Shown piece after piece: positions 45,601-56,823 of a DNA stretch of 64,000 bases. A model generated the notes under the pieces. It was not told the DNA's origin. It saw only the letters and a list, made by a program, of their open reading frames with translations, and ran no database searches. The DNA comes from Diogma glabrata (taxonomy: Eukaryota > Arthropoda > Insecta > Diptera > Cylindrotomidae), in assembly GCA_963693315.1 (NCBI GenBank), contig OY856186.1, forward strand, positions 94,011,132 to 94,075,131, written 5' to 3'. The position numbers and the translations under genes were made by a program. Position 1 is the first letter of the stretch; each line of letters begins with the position of its first letter.

Positions 45601-48600
45601 AGGATCGAAAGGGCAAATAAAATACTAACAAAACTCTAGAGATCTAAGCCATGGATTGCAGTAGTACGTGCATAAGAAAAATGTCTTAAGATCTTTCGTA
45701 AATGTCTGGTAAAATTCACAAGCATTCATTGATTTTTTAAATCTAAACCTTTTTACACACTCTCATTGAGAAAGACAGTGGATCACATGATTAAGGAATA
45801 CGCCACAAGCTGAATTATTAGTAACCACATTTTAGTTTTGTTCCAGCAAATTTTTAAAACTTATTAGTATTTTATGGTGGACACTCGCGCGAAACTTTGA
45901 TCAATGTGTTCCAAAAGTTGATCGTTTTTTTTTCTCACGCTAATTGAAACCTTTTCATAAGTTTCGTATAATCAATTCATTATTGTAGGCTGCAGTGTAT
46001 ACTGAAACACTGAAAAAAAATGCGAAAAATTGCCAAACAAAAATTTTTACCGGAAGTGAAAAATCGGAAGTTGTGATGCAGATTTGTTGTGAACCGTTGA
46101 TCTTTAAAAAAAACAGGTGCTCGGGAGACCCTCCACCCTCGGTGAATATCGCTCAAAAACTAATCAAGTTATTGCCATATATACATTTTTTGTATATTTT
46201 ATTGCATTTTTTTTAAAGTGTCATTACATTTTTATTCGTCAATCCTGCGACTGTAGATTTAAACTAATTACTGAAGTCCTGAATATAAACGTTAACAGAT
46301 CACGCTTGTCTTTGCTTATGTACAACCACCGCTCTTCACAAGATCCAAAATAAAATCAGTGATGGTCTGAACCAAAAACAACACTGTGCTAGAACAATAC
46401 TAACAATACTCGACCTATCAAAAGCATTCGACACAGTATCGCACGCTGCACTACTAAATGATATATTCAACACCAATCTGTCAGGTTTCATAAAGCGATG
46501 GTTGTGCAACTACCTAAGAGGCCAGCAAATATCCGTTGAGTTCCGTAACTGCAAATCAAAGATGAAAGTGCCCAGACAAGGAGTTCCACAATGTAGAGTT
46601 CTCTCACCTCCACTATTCAATCTCTACCTAAGTTCTTTACCTGCCCAACCATAGGGAATAACCATCACGTCATATGCAGACGACTGCACGGTGCTTGCAA
46701 CAGAAAACAACCTGGAACAACTCACTAATGTGGTGTTCAGAACACCTTAACATTCTCAACGAATGGTTTAAAACCAGAAAACTGAAACTCTCCACCGAAA
46801 AGTTCACCTCTACAATTTTCACCACATGGACGAAGGAGGCAAACACAACACTAAACATTGCATTGACAACGTGCCCTCGGTCAAAATTCCGAGACTGTTG
46901 GGGTAACATTCGATCAACATCTTAAATTCAATGCTCATGCTTAGCAGGTGAACGCGGGATTAAAAAGCAGGAACAATGCATTGAAAGCACTAGCTGGTAG
47001 TTCATGGGACAAAGATAAAACCATGATCATAACAACGTATAAAGCAAAAGGAAGTCCTATTTTAAATTACGAAGCACCCATATGGACACCGCAAATCTCT
47101 GACACCCAGTGGAATAAGTTACAAGTAACACAAAACGCAGCTTTGCGAACAGCAACCGGATGTCATTTGATGGCTCACCGAGATCACATGCACCAAGAAT
47201 GTAACATATTGCCGGTCCGTCAACATAATGAAACGTTTACCAAACAATATTTATGGGCCTGTCACAAAGAGCAACATCCCTGCAATGACACCTTATCTAC
47301 GACTACACCACCTAGAAACATAAGGCGTAGCACGAAATGTTTCTTGAATGATGTCAGAAACAACCAAGTAACCGGCAACATCGACGAGCTTACTATAAAA
47401 CGGGTTTAAAAATAATTCATTCAAAAGTTGTTGAAAACACAATAAAGAACTACGCCCCTAATCTAGTTCTCAATAGTAAACCACCAAAAGTCGCTGTGGA
47501 AGAGGTCAAATTATCGCACAGCACCAGATCCATCCTAGCGCAGTTAAAATCCGGTTGGCCACGCATCTTAAATAACTACATGAATAAAGTTGACCAGAAC
47601 ATTGTTGACAGGTGTCCCGCGTGTGAGGGCATGCCCCATGATGCAAACTCATTCAATTGTCCAGATAAACCAGACGACTTGACGAAGGAAGATTCGGATT
47701 TGCACCTTCCGTGGAAATTGTTGGGATGGTCCTTGGTCGGAATTGAATTCAGAGTGCTTCTGGGGCGTAGACCCGTCCATCTTGAGCAAGGTACTTTCTG
47801 CAAGATGTCAGAGACAGCCAGGTTACTGGTAACATCGACGAATCGACATATAGAACTGGCTTAAAAACACAAACGGTTGAAAATGAAATAAGAAACTATA
47901 TTCCAAATCGTGTTCTAAATAGAAAGCCACCAAAAGTCGCTGCCGAAGAGGTCCAACTACCCCATAGTACCAGATCAATCCTAGCTTAACTAAGATCCGG
48001 TTGGTCACGCATCCTAAACAACTACATGAGCAGAGTTGAACCTGAAATAATTGACAAGTGTCCCGCATGTGAGGGCACGCCACACGATGTAGACCACCTA
48101 TTTAATTGTCCTGAAAATATAACTAACTTGACGAAGGAAGATTTGTGGTACCGCCCAAGGGTAGTAGCAGAGTTCCAGAACCTGGACATGGAGCCGGAGG
48201 ATTAGCACCAAACATGTCATTACAACAACAACAACGAAGGAAGATTAGTCATGGAGCCGGCAGAGGAGCACCACATCGTTCCATGTGATGGAATTGCACG
48301 TAATAATTCCTGCACAGTTATTGAAGCAGTTACACTTCAAATATTTGAGTATCACGATTGAGCTCAAGTTGAAATTCCATATTGATTTCATCAAAGGTTA
48401 TCTGCTCTGTGCAATTAGAAAGATGTAACTTTTCAGATCCATATCCATCCACATTAAGATCGATATCCATCATTTTAAAAATGTGTTGCCATGCCCTAAA
48501 AGGCTCAAAACTTCAATACTATCGGAATGGGATTCCACATATATTAGTCATCTCTATCCGATTATTAGAGCTCAAAAGCATGCAGTCCGACTTATATATG

Positions 48601-49867
48601 GCAAAAATGAGACTAAGAAAGTTAGTTTTCATGGAAACCATTTATAACGGACTTTTGAAGCCTTGCCAATTCGCACTTTTGAAGTTTTTCACAATTTTAT
48701 CCAAGACTTTAATTGCGTATGTAAATATAATAATTAATAGGAAAAACTATTAAAAATATTATATTGTTTATTTGAGGAAACCGGATCTTAAATTTGTGAC
48801 GTGCTTTATAGAGGAATAAGGTTTGTATAACAAAATGTAATTTCTAGACACTTGCGTGGCGTCATTTATGAATAGTTCGTTGAGGAAAAATACTGAGAAC
48901 TTTAAAATAAATATCTGTTCGAGAGATTCCCACCACTTTGTCTGATTTCACCGAAAATGCGTTTCTACTGCTTAATAAATCCATATTTATTAAGCAGTAG
49001 AAAACCTGCCTAGGAAACAATATATAACAAGTTGGTTAAAATTATAGTGTATTCTTTTCGTCTGTACCGAACAAATTTTAGTACAGTTCCAACACCGAAT
49101 TATTTTTTTTGTATTGAAATTCATTCCAAAAGAATACAAAATTCGATAATTCGGTGGTGGAACTTGTTCGGTACAGCCGAAAAGAATACACTATTAGAAA
49201 AACACATGATCAGAAAATTACATAATATATTTTTTACTATAAAGTTGTGACATTAGTTTAGAAATTTTATTTAAATTTTGTTTTTATTTAAGAATATGTA
49301 TCAGCATTTAATTTAATAAATATAACTCGAGCATCACAAACAAGTTACATCAATACGGAAGTCTTAAAATATGCCCTTCAACATGTAATGATTAACAGGT
49401 AGCACTATATTTTTTGTTTTGTTATATATATTGAATTTTTAATTCAGTGCTCTCCGGACAGACAGAATTTATTTATATAAATAACTACTGTACAACAAGA
49501 AATGACGTCGGCTTTCTGCCAATTAAAATAACTGTTGTAATATGATGTTATAATACTTACTTATATTAAGTATATTTTAAAGTGAATTATAAGCACACAA
49601 AACTTTGGTCTCGAGACAATAAAAAAGAACTTAGTCATTTATCTATTATTCAACAAAGAAACTTTGATGTATAAATTAAAACTTGAGAGTAAATAACTTT
49701 GAAGTTGCTTTCCCTCAACTTATTTTTATTATTAGTTTAGAATCATAGTTACCAATAATTAATTTACTAAATAATCCTACAGCTGCTATTGTAACTGTAC
49801 TTGCTATTGTCCAAAAGGTTGATGGGTTACGAAGTTTTGGGAATATCCAGTCAATGTCATATCCCAT
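42608..49867 (-). CDS. Taz: Tafazzin (mitochondrial phospholipid-lysophospholipid transacylase)
   Basis: Tafazzin remodels cardiolipin acyl chains at mitochondrial membranes. Four minus-strand exons are seen: 49867-49753, 43353-43225, 43165-43058 and 42996-42608. Together they give 741 nt, or 247 codons. All three introns are phase 1 with GT/AG ends (acceptors CTTTCAG, TTTTAG, ATTAG). The start ATG at 49867 gives MGYDIDWIFPKLRNPS, matching the fly N-terminus, then a hydrophobic segment (about residues 19-39). The acyltransferase HX4D motif is NHHSCFD, H71-D76. AAHDICF follows, then FPEGR at 150-154 and PIWHIGMDSVLPN. Exon 4 ends at ATG followed by a perfect donor GTAAGT; reading on would stop two codons later. 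A short last exon is therefore expected, and a candidate lies at 42093-41974. Intron 1 is 6.4 kb and full of repeats. No broken residue is seen, so the gene looks functional. Confidence 0.92.
43354..44089. other. Tafazzin intron 1, 3' part, no gene seen
   Basis: AT-rich intron sequence ending in the acceptor TTTCAG. Text at 43570-43850 is unremarkable apart from slightly higher GC. Confidence 0.4.
44090..44660 (-). repeat. Inverted and partial copies of repeat family E in tafazzin intron 1
   Basis: CCTCATGTGTTGTTGTGACA, ACTACACAACACTTC, GATATCACTAGCCAAGGTGA and CCAATATTTTA-type phrases correspond, inverted, to 40720-41260. A second piece at 44470-44640 with AACACCTCAGAACG and GGTCTTAAAAGATTT follows the same order. 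Confidence 0.6.
44661..45879. other. Tafazzin intron 1, no gene seen
   Basis: AT-rich intron. It includes a short piece of family E (about 45760-45850: GAAAGACAGTGGATCACATG and then GGAATACGCCACAAGC). No coding signal. Confidence 0.4.
46313..48240 (+). mobile_element. LINE (I/Jockey group) in tafazzin intron 1, with two 3' ends
   Basis: In plus frames: LDLSKAFDTVSHAALLND (RT block A), RQGVPQC and LSPPLFNLYLSSLP (block B), and the active site SYADDCTVLA (YADD at 46673-46684). After shifts come GVTFDQHLKFNAHA, KALAGSSWDKDK, then QNAALRTATGCHLMAH and NILPVRQHNETFTKQYL (to 47400). A zinc-like CPACEGMPHDAN ends copy one at about 47690. After about 120 bp of other sequence (47695-47815) a second, diverged 3' end runs 47815-48200 with CPACEGTPHDVDHLFNC. 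It finishes in (CAA)-type repeats near 48225. It is antisense to tafazzin. The element is 5' truncated and broken by stops. Confidence 0.8.
48241..49044. other. Tafazzin intron 1, no gene seen
   Basis: A plus-strand open frame at 48382-48753 has no recognisable domain and the composition of random AT-rich text. A weak member of the 33.95-kb repeat family lies at 48880-48960. A 17-bp inverted pair TTATTAAGCAGTAGAAA / TTCTACTGCTTAATAAA lies at about 48963-49003. Confidence 0.4.
49045..49193. mobile_element. MITE, 149 bp, with TTA target duplication
   Basis: The ends are TAGTGTATTCTTTTCG and, inverted, the same. Arms continue with CTGTACCGAACAA and CCAACACCGAATTAT (right arm with GG-GGAAC). TTA flanks both ends (49042-49044 and 49194-49196), the duplication size and base type of PIF/Harbinger elements. 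It lies in tafazzin intron 1. A truncated relative is at 63715-63800. Confidence 0.85.
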
Positions 49868-51129
49868 TTTTTTATTATATAAATACTAAATTGAACAACA
49901 CAATATTTATTTTTTATATCACAGTAATTAAAATATATAATTTTATTATTTAAAACTTATTTTTAGAAACTTGTTACTATACCCTCCATAACTATATTAC
50001 CTTTGAATGTTGAGACATTTTTTAAAATTTGACAGCTAAATTTATTTGTGTTTTATCATAATAAAATTATTGTACTAGATTTTTTTTCAACACAAAAACC
50101 ATGTAGAATTCAAACAACACATGGCGAAGTATGGGTACCACGCGCTATATTCAGGAAATAATGTTCCGCGTTACGAACGTCAAATCTGTTGAATAAAATT
50201 GGTAATAAAAAACAAAGCAATGTATAGTAGAATTTTTTTGCCAGCGAACACGAAATTTGTTTGTAATGCGCATATTGTTTGCACATGCGCATATTGTTTA
50301 CACATTCAGTGTCTCGATTAAAATATTAAAAAAAACTATTGGGGTCCCATTGAAATGGACAAAAAAAAAACGCATAAAATTAATAAATTACTATTGAACT
50401 TCAACCAATTATAATAGAAAACCAAAAAATAGTAAAAATATTAATGATTTTGTAGGCAATGTAACAAAATTTTGATAATTAAAAATAATTATAATAAAAA
50501 TAACGACGCCTATGAAAACAAATATAACAACAAACAAATGGTACGAACTAGAAGTAGAAATTTAACTAATATAATTGTTTTGAAAACAAATTTATCCCAA
50601 AATAAATAATATATCTCTGTTTTACTTTTTGTCTCAACTTTTATCTCTTGCTGCGTCCTATCTGTCAAAAATTCGCTGGCAAAAAATTATACTATACAAA
50701 AAGAAGGTTTGAAAATACCCACTTAAAAATCCAACATCGATAGCATCCGTTATTGATACTGTTATCGACGTGCGAATAAAAGACAAATATATAAATTGTG
50801 TATGTGCGTTGTCTCTTATTTTCATGAACAATAGTCGGACATTTTTGTAATATTTCATAAATGATTGTGTGTGAGTTGTAAAAATTAATTAAGGTATTTA
50901 TTTTTGTTTTTATTATTATTGTCATAAAAAAGCCTTAAATTACAAAAAGCATTTTATAAACCGGAGTCAAAAGAAGAAGGTTGTTCGCCTTTAAAAAACT
51001 TTAAAGAAAAACGAATAATCGAAAATAATAAATAAGCAGTATTTTGTTTTATTTTATTTTTGCATGTATTCTTTATAAATACAAAGTAGGGGTATACATT
51101 GAGTGTGTTAGTGTTTATCGGACTATTTA
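49868..51129. other. Upstream flank of tafazzin, no gene seen
   Basis: AT-rich sequence expected to hold the tafazzin 5' untranslated region and promoter, but no TATA or initiator is convincing. A short GC-richer piece (50110-50180) carries a 23-codon plus frame that I do not recognise. Confidence 0.4.
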
Positions 51130-53195
51130 CTAATATCAGCAATAGAGCAATTTACATCACCGACACAAATTAAAGCAAATCCTCGTCGCGTTTGGAACTA
51201 TAAACGCGCTGACTGGGAGGGACTGAGAAACTTTTATAATGAAACAACTTGGAAAACTATTTGTTGTATTGATCAAGATCCTAGCACATCGGCAATAAGA
51301 ATTTCTGAAATCATAAAAGACGGAATGCGGCGGTTTATTCCAAATCGATTAATCACTCCTAAAACTGAGCCTTGGCTCACGCGGGATGTTGATGAGGCAG
51401 TGAAGAATAAACGCAAAACATTTAAGACGTATAACGTAAATAAAACACCTGAAAAAAATAGCGACTATAAGAAAGCCAGAAATATTAGTAAATTCAAAAT
51501 TGACTTGGACAAAGACGCGTTTATCCAGAAGAAACTAAAGAAATTCACCGCCACCCAACTGGCTCACGTAGTTTCTTTCAGGCAGTTAAATCAGTCCAAA
51601 GTAATTTTACTCGATCCTCTATTCCAGCCTTAGTTCTGAATGACATTCCCGTGAGCGACTCGAAAGAGAAGGCGGATCTTTTGGGTCGTATTTTCGCAGA
51701 AAACTCAAACATAGTTGAACCTCCCCATTCTCCTACACTCATTTCCCCAGTTGTAACGAAAATGAAACCAATTATTTTTCGTTGCAATATTGTACGGAAA
51801 ATGCTTCTTTCTATCAATATCAACAAATCTGCTGGCCCCGACGGTATTCCACCCCTCATTCCTCAAAATTATAAAACCGGCATATTTCCCGATTCTTGGA
51901 ATTTGGCCAGGGTTCAACCCATATCAAAGAAAAGCAGTAAGATAGACCCTAACAATTATAGACCAATTGCAATTCTGTCGGTTTTAACTAAAATAAATAA
52001 TAATAATAATAATATTTGAAAAATATGTTAACTAAAGTTTAAAAGATTATTTGGAAATGTCGCGAATTATTGATGATAATCAGTATGGTTTTCGTAGAAG
52101 TCATGCAACAGGTGCTCTATTAGCCTACGTATCTCATCTCTGGAACAAATCGCTGGAAAGCCATGGTGAAACATTCAGTATTTCACTTGACATTTCTAAA
52201 GCATTTGATAAAGTGTGGCATAAAAATCTCATAACTAAATTAAAATCTTTTTTTTTTTTTTAATTTCATGTTAATTTAGATGATATCACATCCAATATTT
52301 TCACAGCCAATGCTGGGGTTCTCCAAGGTTCTGCACTCTCACCAACCTTGTTTCTTCTATACATTAATGACTTACTTATTTCCACAGTGCACCCAATCCA
52401 TAGTTTTGCTGATGACAGCACATTGCATGCACCACATGCATCTCCTAAATTTCGATCTCATACTGCAGTTATCACTGATAGAGAGCTGCTAATTGATTCT
52501 ATCAACAAAGATCTGGATCGTGTAATGGAATGGGGTGATCGTAATCTTGTTTCATTTAATCCAACCAAAACCAAACTATGCCGTCTTTCCAAACTATGCC
52601 ACGAATAGAGCGACATAAAAATTTCCCTATTAAAATAAACCATGAGGGATTGCGTAAGGTTGAATCGGTTAGACTTCTTGGAGTGGATATCCAAAATAAC
52701 TTGAAATGGAATAAACATGTGTTCAACCTCGCTAAGTCTGCATTGCAAAAATTAGGATTCTTGAGTCGATGTACAAAGTATTTCAATCCCGAGCAAATGT
52801 TGCTAATCTTCAAGTCCTTTATTCGTCCATGTATGGAGTACTGCTGTCAAGTTTGGGGAGGTGCTTGTCAATCAACAATAAAATGTCTAGACGGTTGATT
52901 GGTAATACCGAACTAAAGCCGTGCATTCACATAAAACAGAAACAGAAACAGAATCCGAATTTCATACAAGTTTGACAGCAACTGAAACAGAAACCGAATT
53001 TAGAAACAGGAACAGAAACTGAAAATTCGTCTGTTTTGTCTGGACCAGAAACAATTAAAATTTAATTGTTTCTGGTCCAGAAACTGTCACATGAACATAT
53101 TATTTTAAAGTTATGTAACGGGATTGTACATTATTTTAATAAATAAATATTTAGTCAAAAATAATTTGCGTTGAATTTAGTTTGATTTTATTTTG

Positions 53196-55896
53196 ATGGA
53201 TATTATTATAATGTGCGATAACGAAACAAATAAATTTAATTTAGAAGATGAGGAGAAGATACTAAATTTTGTTAAAAGTAATGAAATCCTGTACAATGTG
53301 AGGCACAAAATGTTTAGGGATGCTGAAGCCAAAAATAGGCTTTGGTTAAAACTAGCCATGGAATTGAACAAAAATGGTGAGTATATGATAGGATTTTATA
53401 TTTTTATGAGTGTTTTTATTTATATATCGAATAAATCAGGCATAAAACAAAATCTGAGTCACATATATCGTATAATGATTTCCTTTGATAATTAACTTAC
53501 ATATATAAAAATGTGGACCAATACGTTGTATTATAGAAAATTTATGAGAAAATCGATTATGTTGAAATTCGGACGAACACTGAAATCTCACATATAGGGT
53601 ACCGTTTTTACTTTTTCAAAGTAGTCTAATAATAAAATTTTATTAATTAAAATTAAATTTTATTAGATACTTCATTTAAATTTATGTTTTAATCAATTAC
53701 AATTTTATAATAATACAGATTTTTAACTTTATTCTTTGTACGATGACTACAAGTCGGCTAAATAAAAAATATCTGTGAAGGTTTTCATATAGTGAAAACA
53801 TATGGTATATCTAAGATATAAGATCTATAGATTTATATATCTATGATCTAAATAAGATATCCCAGAATAAAAACAAACAGAAAAGATATATCAGATATAT
53901 AACAGATAATTTTTTAACGTTTAATTTATCTCTCCGATATAAAAAAAACACACTATATCATAATTGTAAATAAAATTCCGTGTTTTATTTCGCATAGTTT
54001 TTATTATTAATAAATTAACAGTTTAATTTAAACGTTCGGTCCGATTTCGATTGTCACATCATCCTCAGATGCTTACAAAAAACAGTGGATCTATCACAGT
54101 TTTTTGCAAGCTCCCGAGATTGATGTGACAATTGAAATCGGATCAATTGCATAAATTAAATAATTAATTTTTAAATAATAAAAACTATGCGAAATAACAA
54201 GGAATTTTATTTACAATTTTTTCATGTTTCACCAAGTATCAACGGTAAAATCTATAATTTACATTATATCATGTTGTCTTGTCAAAGTACGGCTCCAGAT
54301 CCATTAAAATATTCTTTGAAACTGTCGCGAATGATTGTAGCTGTAGTATGTGGTCTACCTGCTGAGTTTGATATGGAAATTAGATTTTCGTGCGGCATTT
54401 GGACATTTTCAAAGTTTTAAAATGTAGTCTCCACTGGAGAACTAATCCGTTCATTTCGGAGCATATTATGCAATATGCATGCAGCAATAATAATGTTATC
54501 GATTGCATCTAATTTGATTTGGATTGGTGTAAAAAAAATACGAACACATAATACCAAATACATTCCCTGTTGTTCTTCTTCCTCGTGAATGTCTATAATT
54601 GTATATTGCCTTCGTACGATCTGTTAGTGATTGAGCTCTTGGGAACGGTTTCATCATACTTATGTGCAAAGCAAAAGCTTCGTCACCAAGAATAACAATC
54701 GGTAAAACAACATCAGTGTATGGTAGCGCTGTTGGTTCAGGAATATGCTTTCCGCTGTTGATCGATTTACCCATTTCGCTTTTTAAGTAGATACCTACAT
54801 CACCTTCTCGACCATACGAACCAACATCTATAGCGGTGAATTTTAGGTTTGCATCTTCTATAGCCAAAAGCACTACAGAATGGTATTCTTTATAATTAAC
54901 GAATGCAGATCCAGCATTAGGTGGAGCTTTAATTCGAATATGTTTTCCATCAATAGCTCCACAACAGTTGGGATAGTTCCATTTAATGAAAAAGTCGTTA
55001 ATACTTTTTTTAAACGAATCGTTGGTTGGTACTAGCAGTGCTATACGCAACAAATGTTTTACAATTGCACACAGAGTATCTTTTACAATACGGTTAATTG
55101 TAGTATAATGTGCTCTGAATTGAAAAGCCAACGATCTGAACGTTTCCCCTGTAGCCATATATCTAAAAATAAACATATTATTGAGTTAAATAAATTATGT
55201 AACTAGTAATTAATAAATTATTTATTACAGTTGAATGTATTAAAAAAAAAGGAACTCCATGTGGGACTATTTTGTTAGAACTACAACAAAAAAAATGTCT
55301 GGATCAGCGGCGACAAGCTCGAAAACAAAAAGAGAGAAATCATTGATGTTTCTAATGGACACATCAATATTGAAAAGACGGTAAAGTTATTAATAAAATT
55401 GTTTATTAGTTATATAAAATTGAATAAAAAACATTTCAGAACTCAAAACAACATCAATACAAATCAAAAAGCTCCTGTCACCGATATAATTTGTCCTCAC
55501 GATGACGATGATCTGACAGAAAATCAAACATCGTCTGATATTTGCGATGAATCGACCACATCAGCATCAATGGAAACACCCCGACAATCAAAAAAAAGGT
55601 CACAATCATCCACGACCGAACTGCTGGATGAATTGTTGGTAAGAAAACGTATCAAACCATTGGATTTTTTGCCACCCCCACTGCCAGAAAAGGATAGCAT
55701 CCAAAAATTCATGGTTTAACTCGCAGATACAATGAGAACATTTTCGCCACTGGTACTGGCAAAAATAAAATTTGAAATGTCCAAGCTTGTCGCAACTGAA
55801 GAAATAGCGCAAGCCGAAAGAGAAGCAGAGAAAGAAAGGTCGTCTATAGAAGATACTTACTCAACTGAAAATTTTAATTTCGTGGAAGAATACTAG
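53196..55896 (+). pseudogene. Harbinger MADF-BESS accessory gene, three exons, broken
   Basis: Exon 1 (53196-53376) encodes the first half of a MADF DNA-binding domain: EKILNFVKSNEILYNVR, then NRLWLKLAMELNK, ending at donor GTGAGT. Exon 2 (55231-55380) starts VECIKKK after TTTATTACAG and continues NSMWDYFVRTTTKKM one frame away. An extra or missing A in an A9 run is therefore the likely fault. Exon 3 (55440-55896) has a low-complexity acidic region with PHDDDDLTENQ and a basic KKRSQ. The end is a BESS-like motif, KFMV (in-frame TAA at 55717) LADTMRTFSPLVLAKIKFE. The stop is TAG at 55894. Such a protein normally helps its transposase find DNA and enter the nucleus. Intron 1 is large (1.85 kb) and contains most of the opposite-strand transposase exon 2. 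Confidence 0.75.
53963..54221. mobile_element. Foldback MITE nested in the Harbinger
   Basis: Arms start ATTGTAAATAAAATTCCGTG at the left and, on the other strand, ATTGTAAATAAAATTCCTTG at the right. They go on with TTATTTCGCATAGTTTTTAT at both ends. Further in, CCGATTTCGATTGTCACATC pairs with GATGTGACAATTGAAATCGG. The element is about 260 bp with a short loop. Outer AT-rich sequence hides any target duplication. Confidence 0.75.
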
Positions 55897-56823
55897 TAAC
55901 GTTGTATTACTAGTATTCTTCTAGCACTTGTTACTTTACGCAGAATAAATTTAATATAGTTAAGTAATCTAAAACAAAAGGTTTGGTATATATTTAATAT
56001 ATATTTCGGACCATACCATCTCTAGGAGTATTGCTGAAAAGGAAAATTTTCAGCAATACTCCTAAAGATTGTCCGTTTTTTGATTGTCGGGGTGTTTCCA
56101 TTGATTTCTGATGTGGTCGATTTATCGCAAATATCAGACGATGTTTGATTATCTGTCAGATCATCGTCATCGTGAGGCCAAATGATATCGGTGACAGGAG
56201 CTTTTTGATTTGTTTTGATGTTGCTTTGAGCTCTGTAATTAACTATTAACCTTATTCTGCGTAAAGTAACAAGTGCTATACATAATATTATAATGTCATT
56301 AGAAAACTTCCGTAAGTAGTCCCTCATGGAGTACCATTTTTTAAAATTAATGAATTTAAATTAATATTTGAAAATAAATAAAGAAATGAACTATATGAAA
56401 ATTATTATAAAATTAATTATAAAATAAATTAAAATTTGAATACATTTTTAAATCAAAATTTTATTACCTTAATGTTACACACAGTTTTAAATGTGGTGTT
56501 ATTGGCTTTCGTATCCAAGTAGTTGGTATTTTCTCCAAATCATCCTTCACCAACCCAAGTATATTATTGAATAAATAAGGAAACAAACGGAAGTATTGCT
56601 GAAATTTCGTATCGTCATCTATCTCATGTCGAGAAATCAGCAAAGAATGAGCACCTACGGCATTTCTTTCCTTATACATTTTATGAACTTTTCGTCCTTT
56701 GTTTTTTTCTTTAGCGAATAAAGAAATCACAAGACAATCCAAATTGCCTTCAAATTCTACAACTGCTTTGTTATATGCAGCGATTCTACGATTCGCATCA
56801 CATATTTTTTCTTCACTATACAT
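54496..56823 (-). pseudogene. PIF/Harbinger transposase, two exons, catalytic Glu lost
   Basis: Exon 1 is 56823-56468 (start MYSEEKICDANRRIAAYN). Exon 2 is 55162-54496, after TTTTTAG. The joined reading is 340 residues, a normal length for the family, with no stop inside. Family text includes FQQYFRLFPYLFNNILGLV, then RYMATGETFRSLAFQFRAHY spanning the splice site. The DDE nuclease has D190 in CCGAIDGKHIRIKAP and D279 in VILGDEAFALH. The third acidic residue is missing: RRTTGNVFG has Gly318 where the family has Glu, explainable by one A-to-G change (codon GGG). The protein is therefore probably inactive as a nuclease. The intron holds the end of the divergent MADF-BESS gene. Confidence 0.88.
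56060..56280 (-). repeat. Inverted duplication of MADF-BESS exon 3 start
   Basis: On the minus strand the text reads KTNQKAPVTDIIWPHDDDD, LTDNQTSSDICDKSTTS, nearly the same as plus-strand exon 3 at 55450-55570. Next to it ACTTGTTACTTTACGCAGAA is repeated inverted (55927 on, and 56256 on). A perfect 16-bp hairpin, AGGAGTATTGCTGAAA and its inverse (56023-56064), lies at the junction. Confidence 0.8.

Noticed and set aside
48382..48753. Plus-strand 123-codon frame in tafazzin intron 1
   Set aside because: No domain, homopolymer-rich codons and no splice or promoter context.
50118..50190. 23-codon frame starting MAKYGYHALYSG
   Set aside because: Too short, no promoter or splice context, and not recognised.
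53193..53495. Reading the MADF exon as a single 100-codon gene
   Set aside because: The residues after NKN lose similarity exactly at a GTGAGT donor, so only the part up to 53376 is coding.
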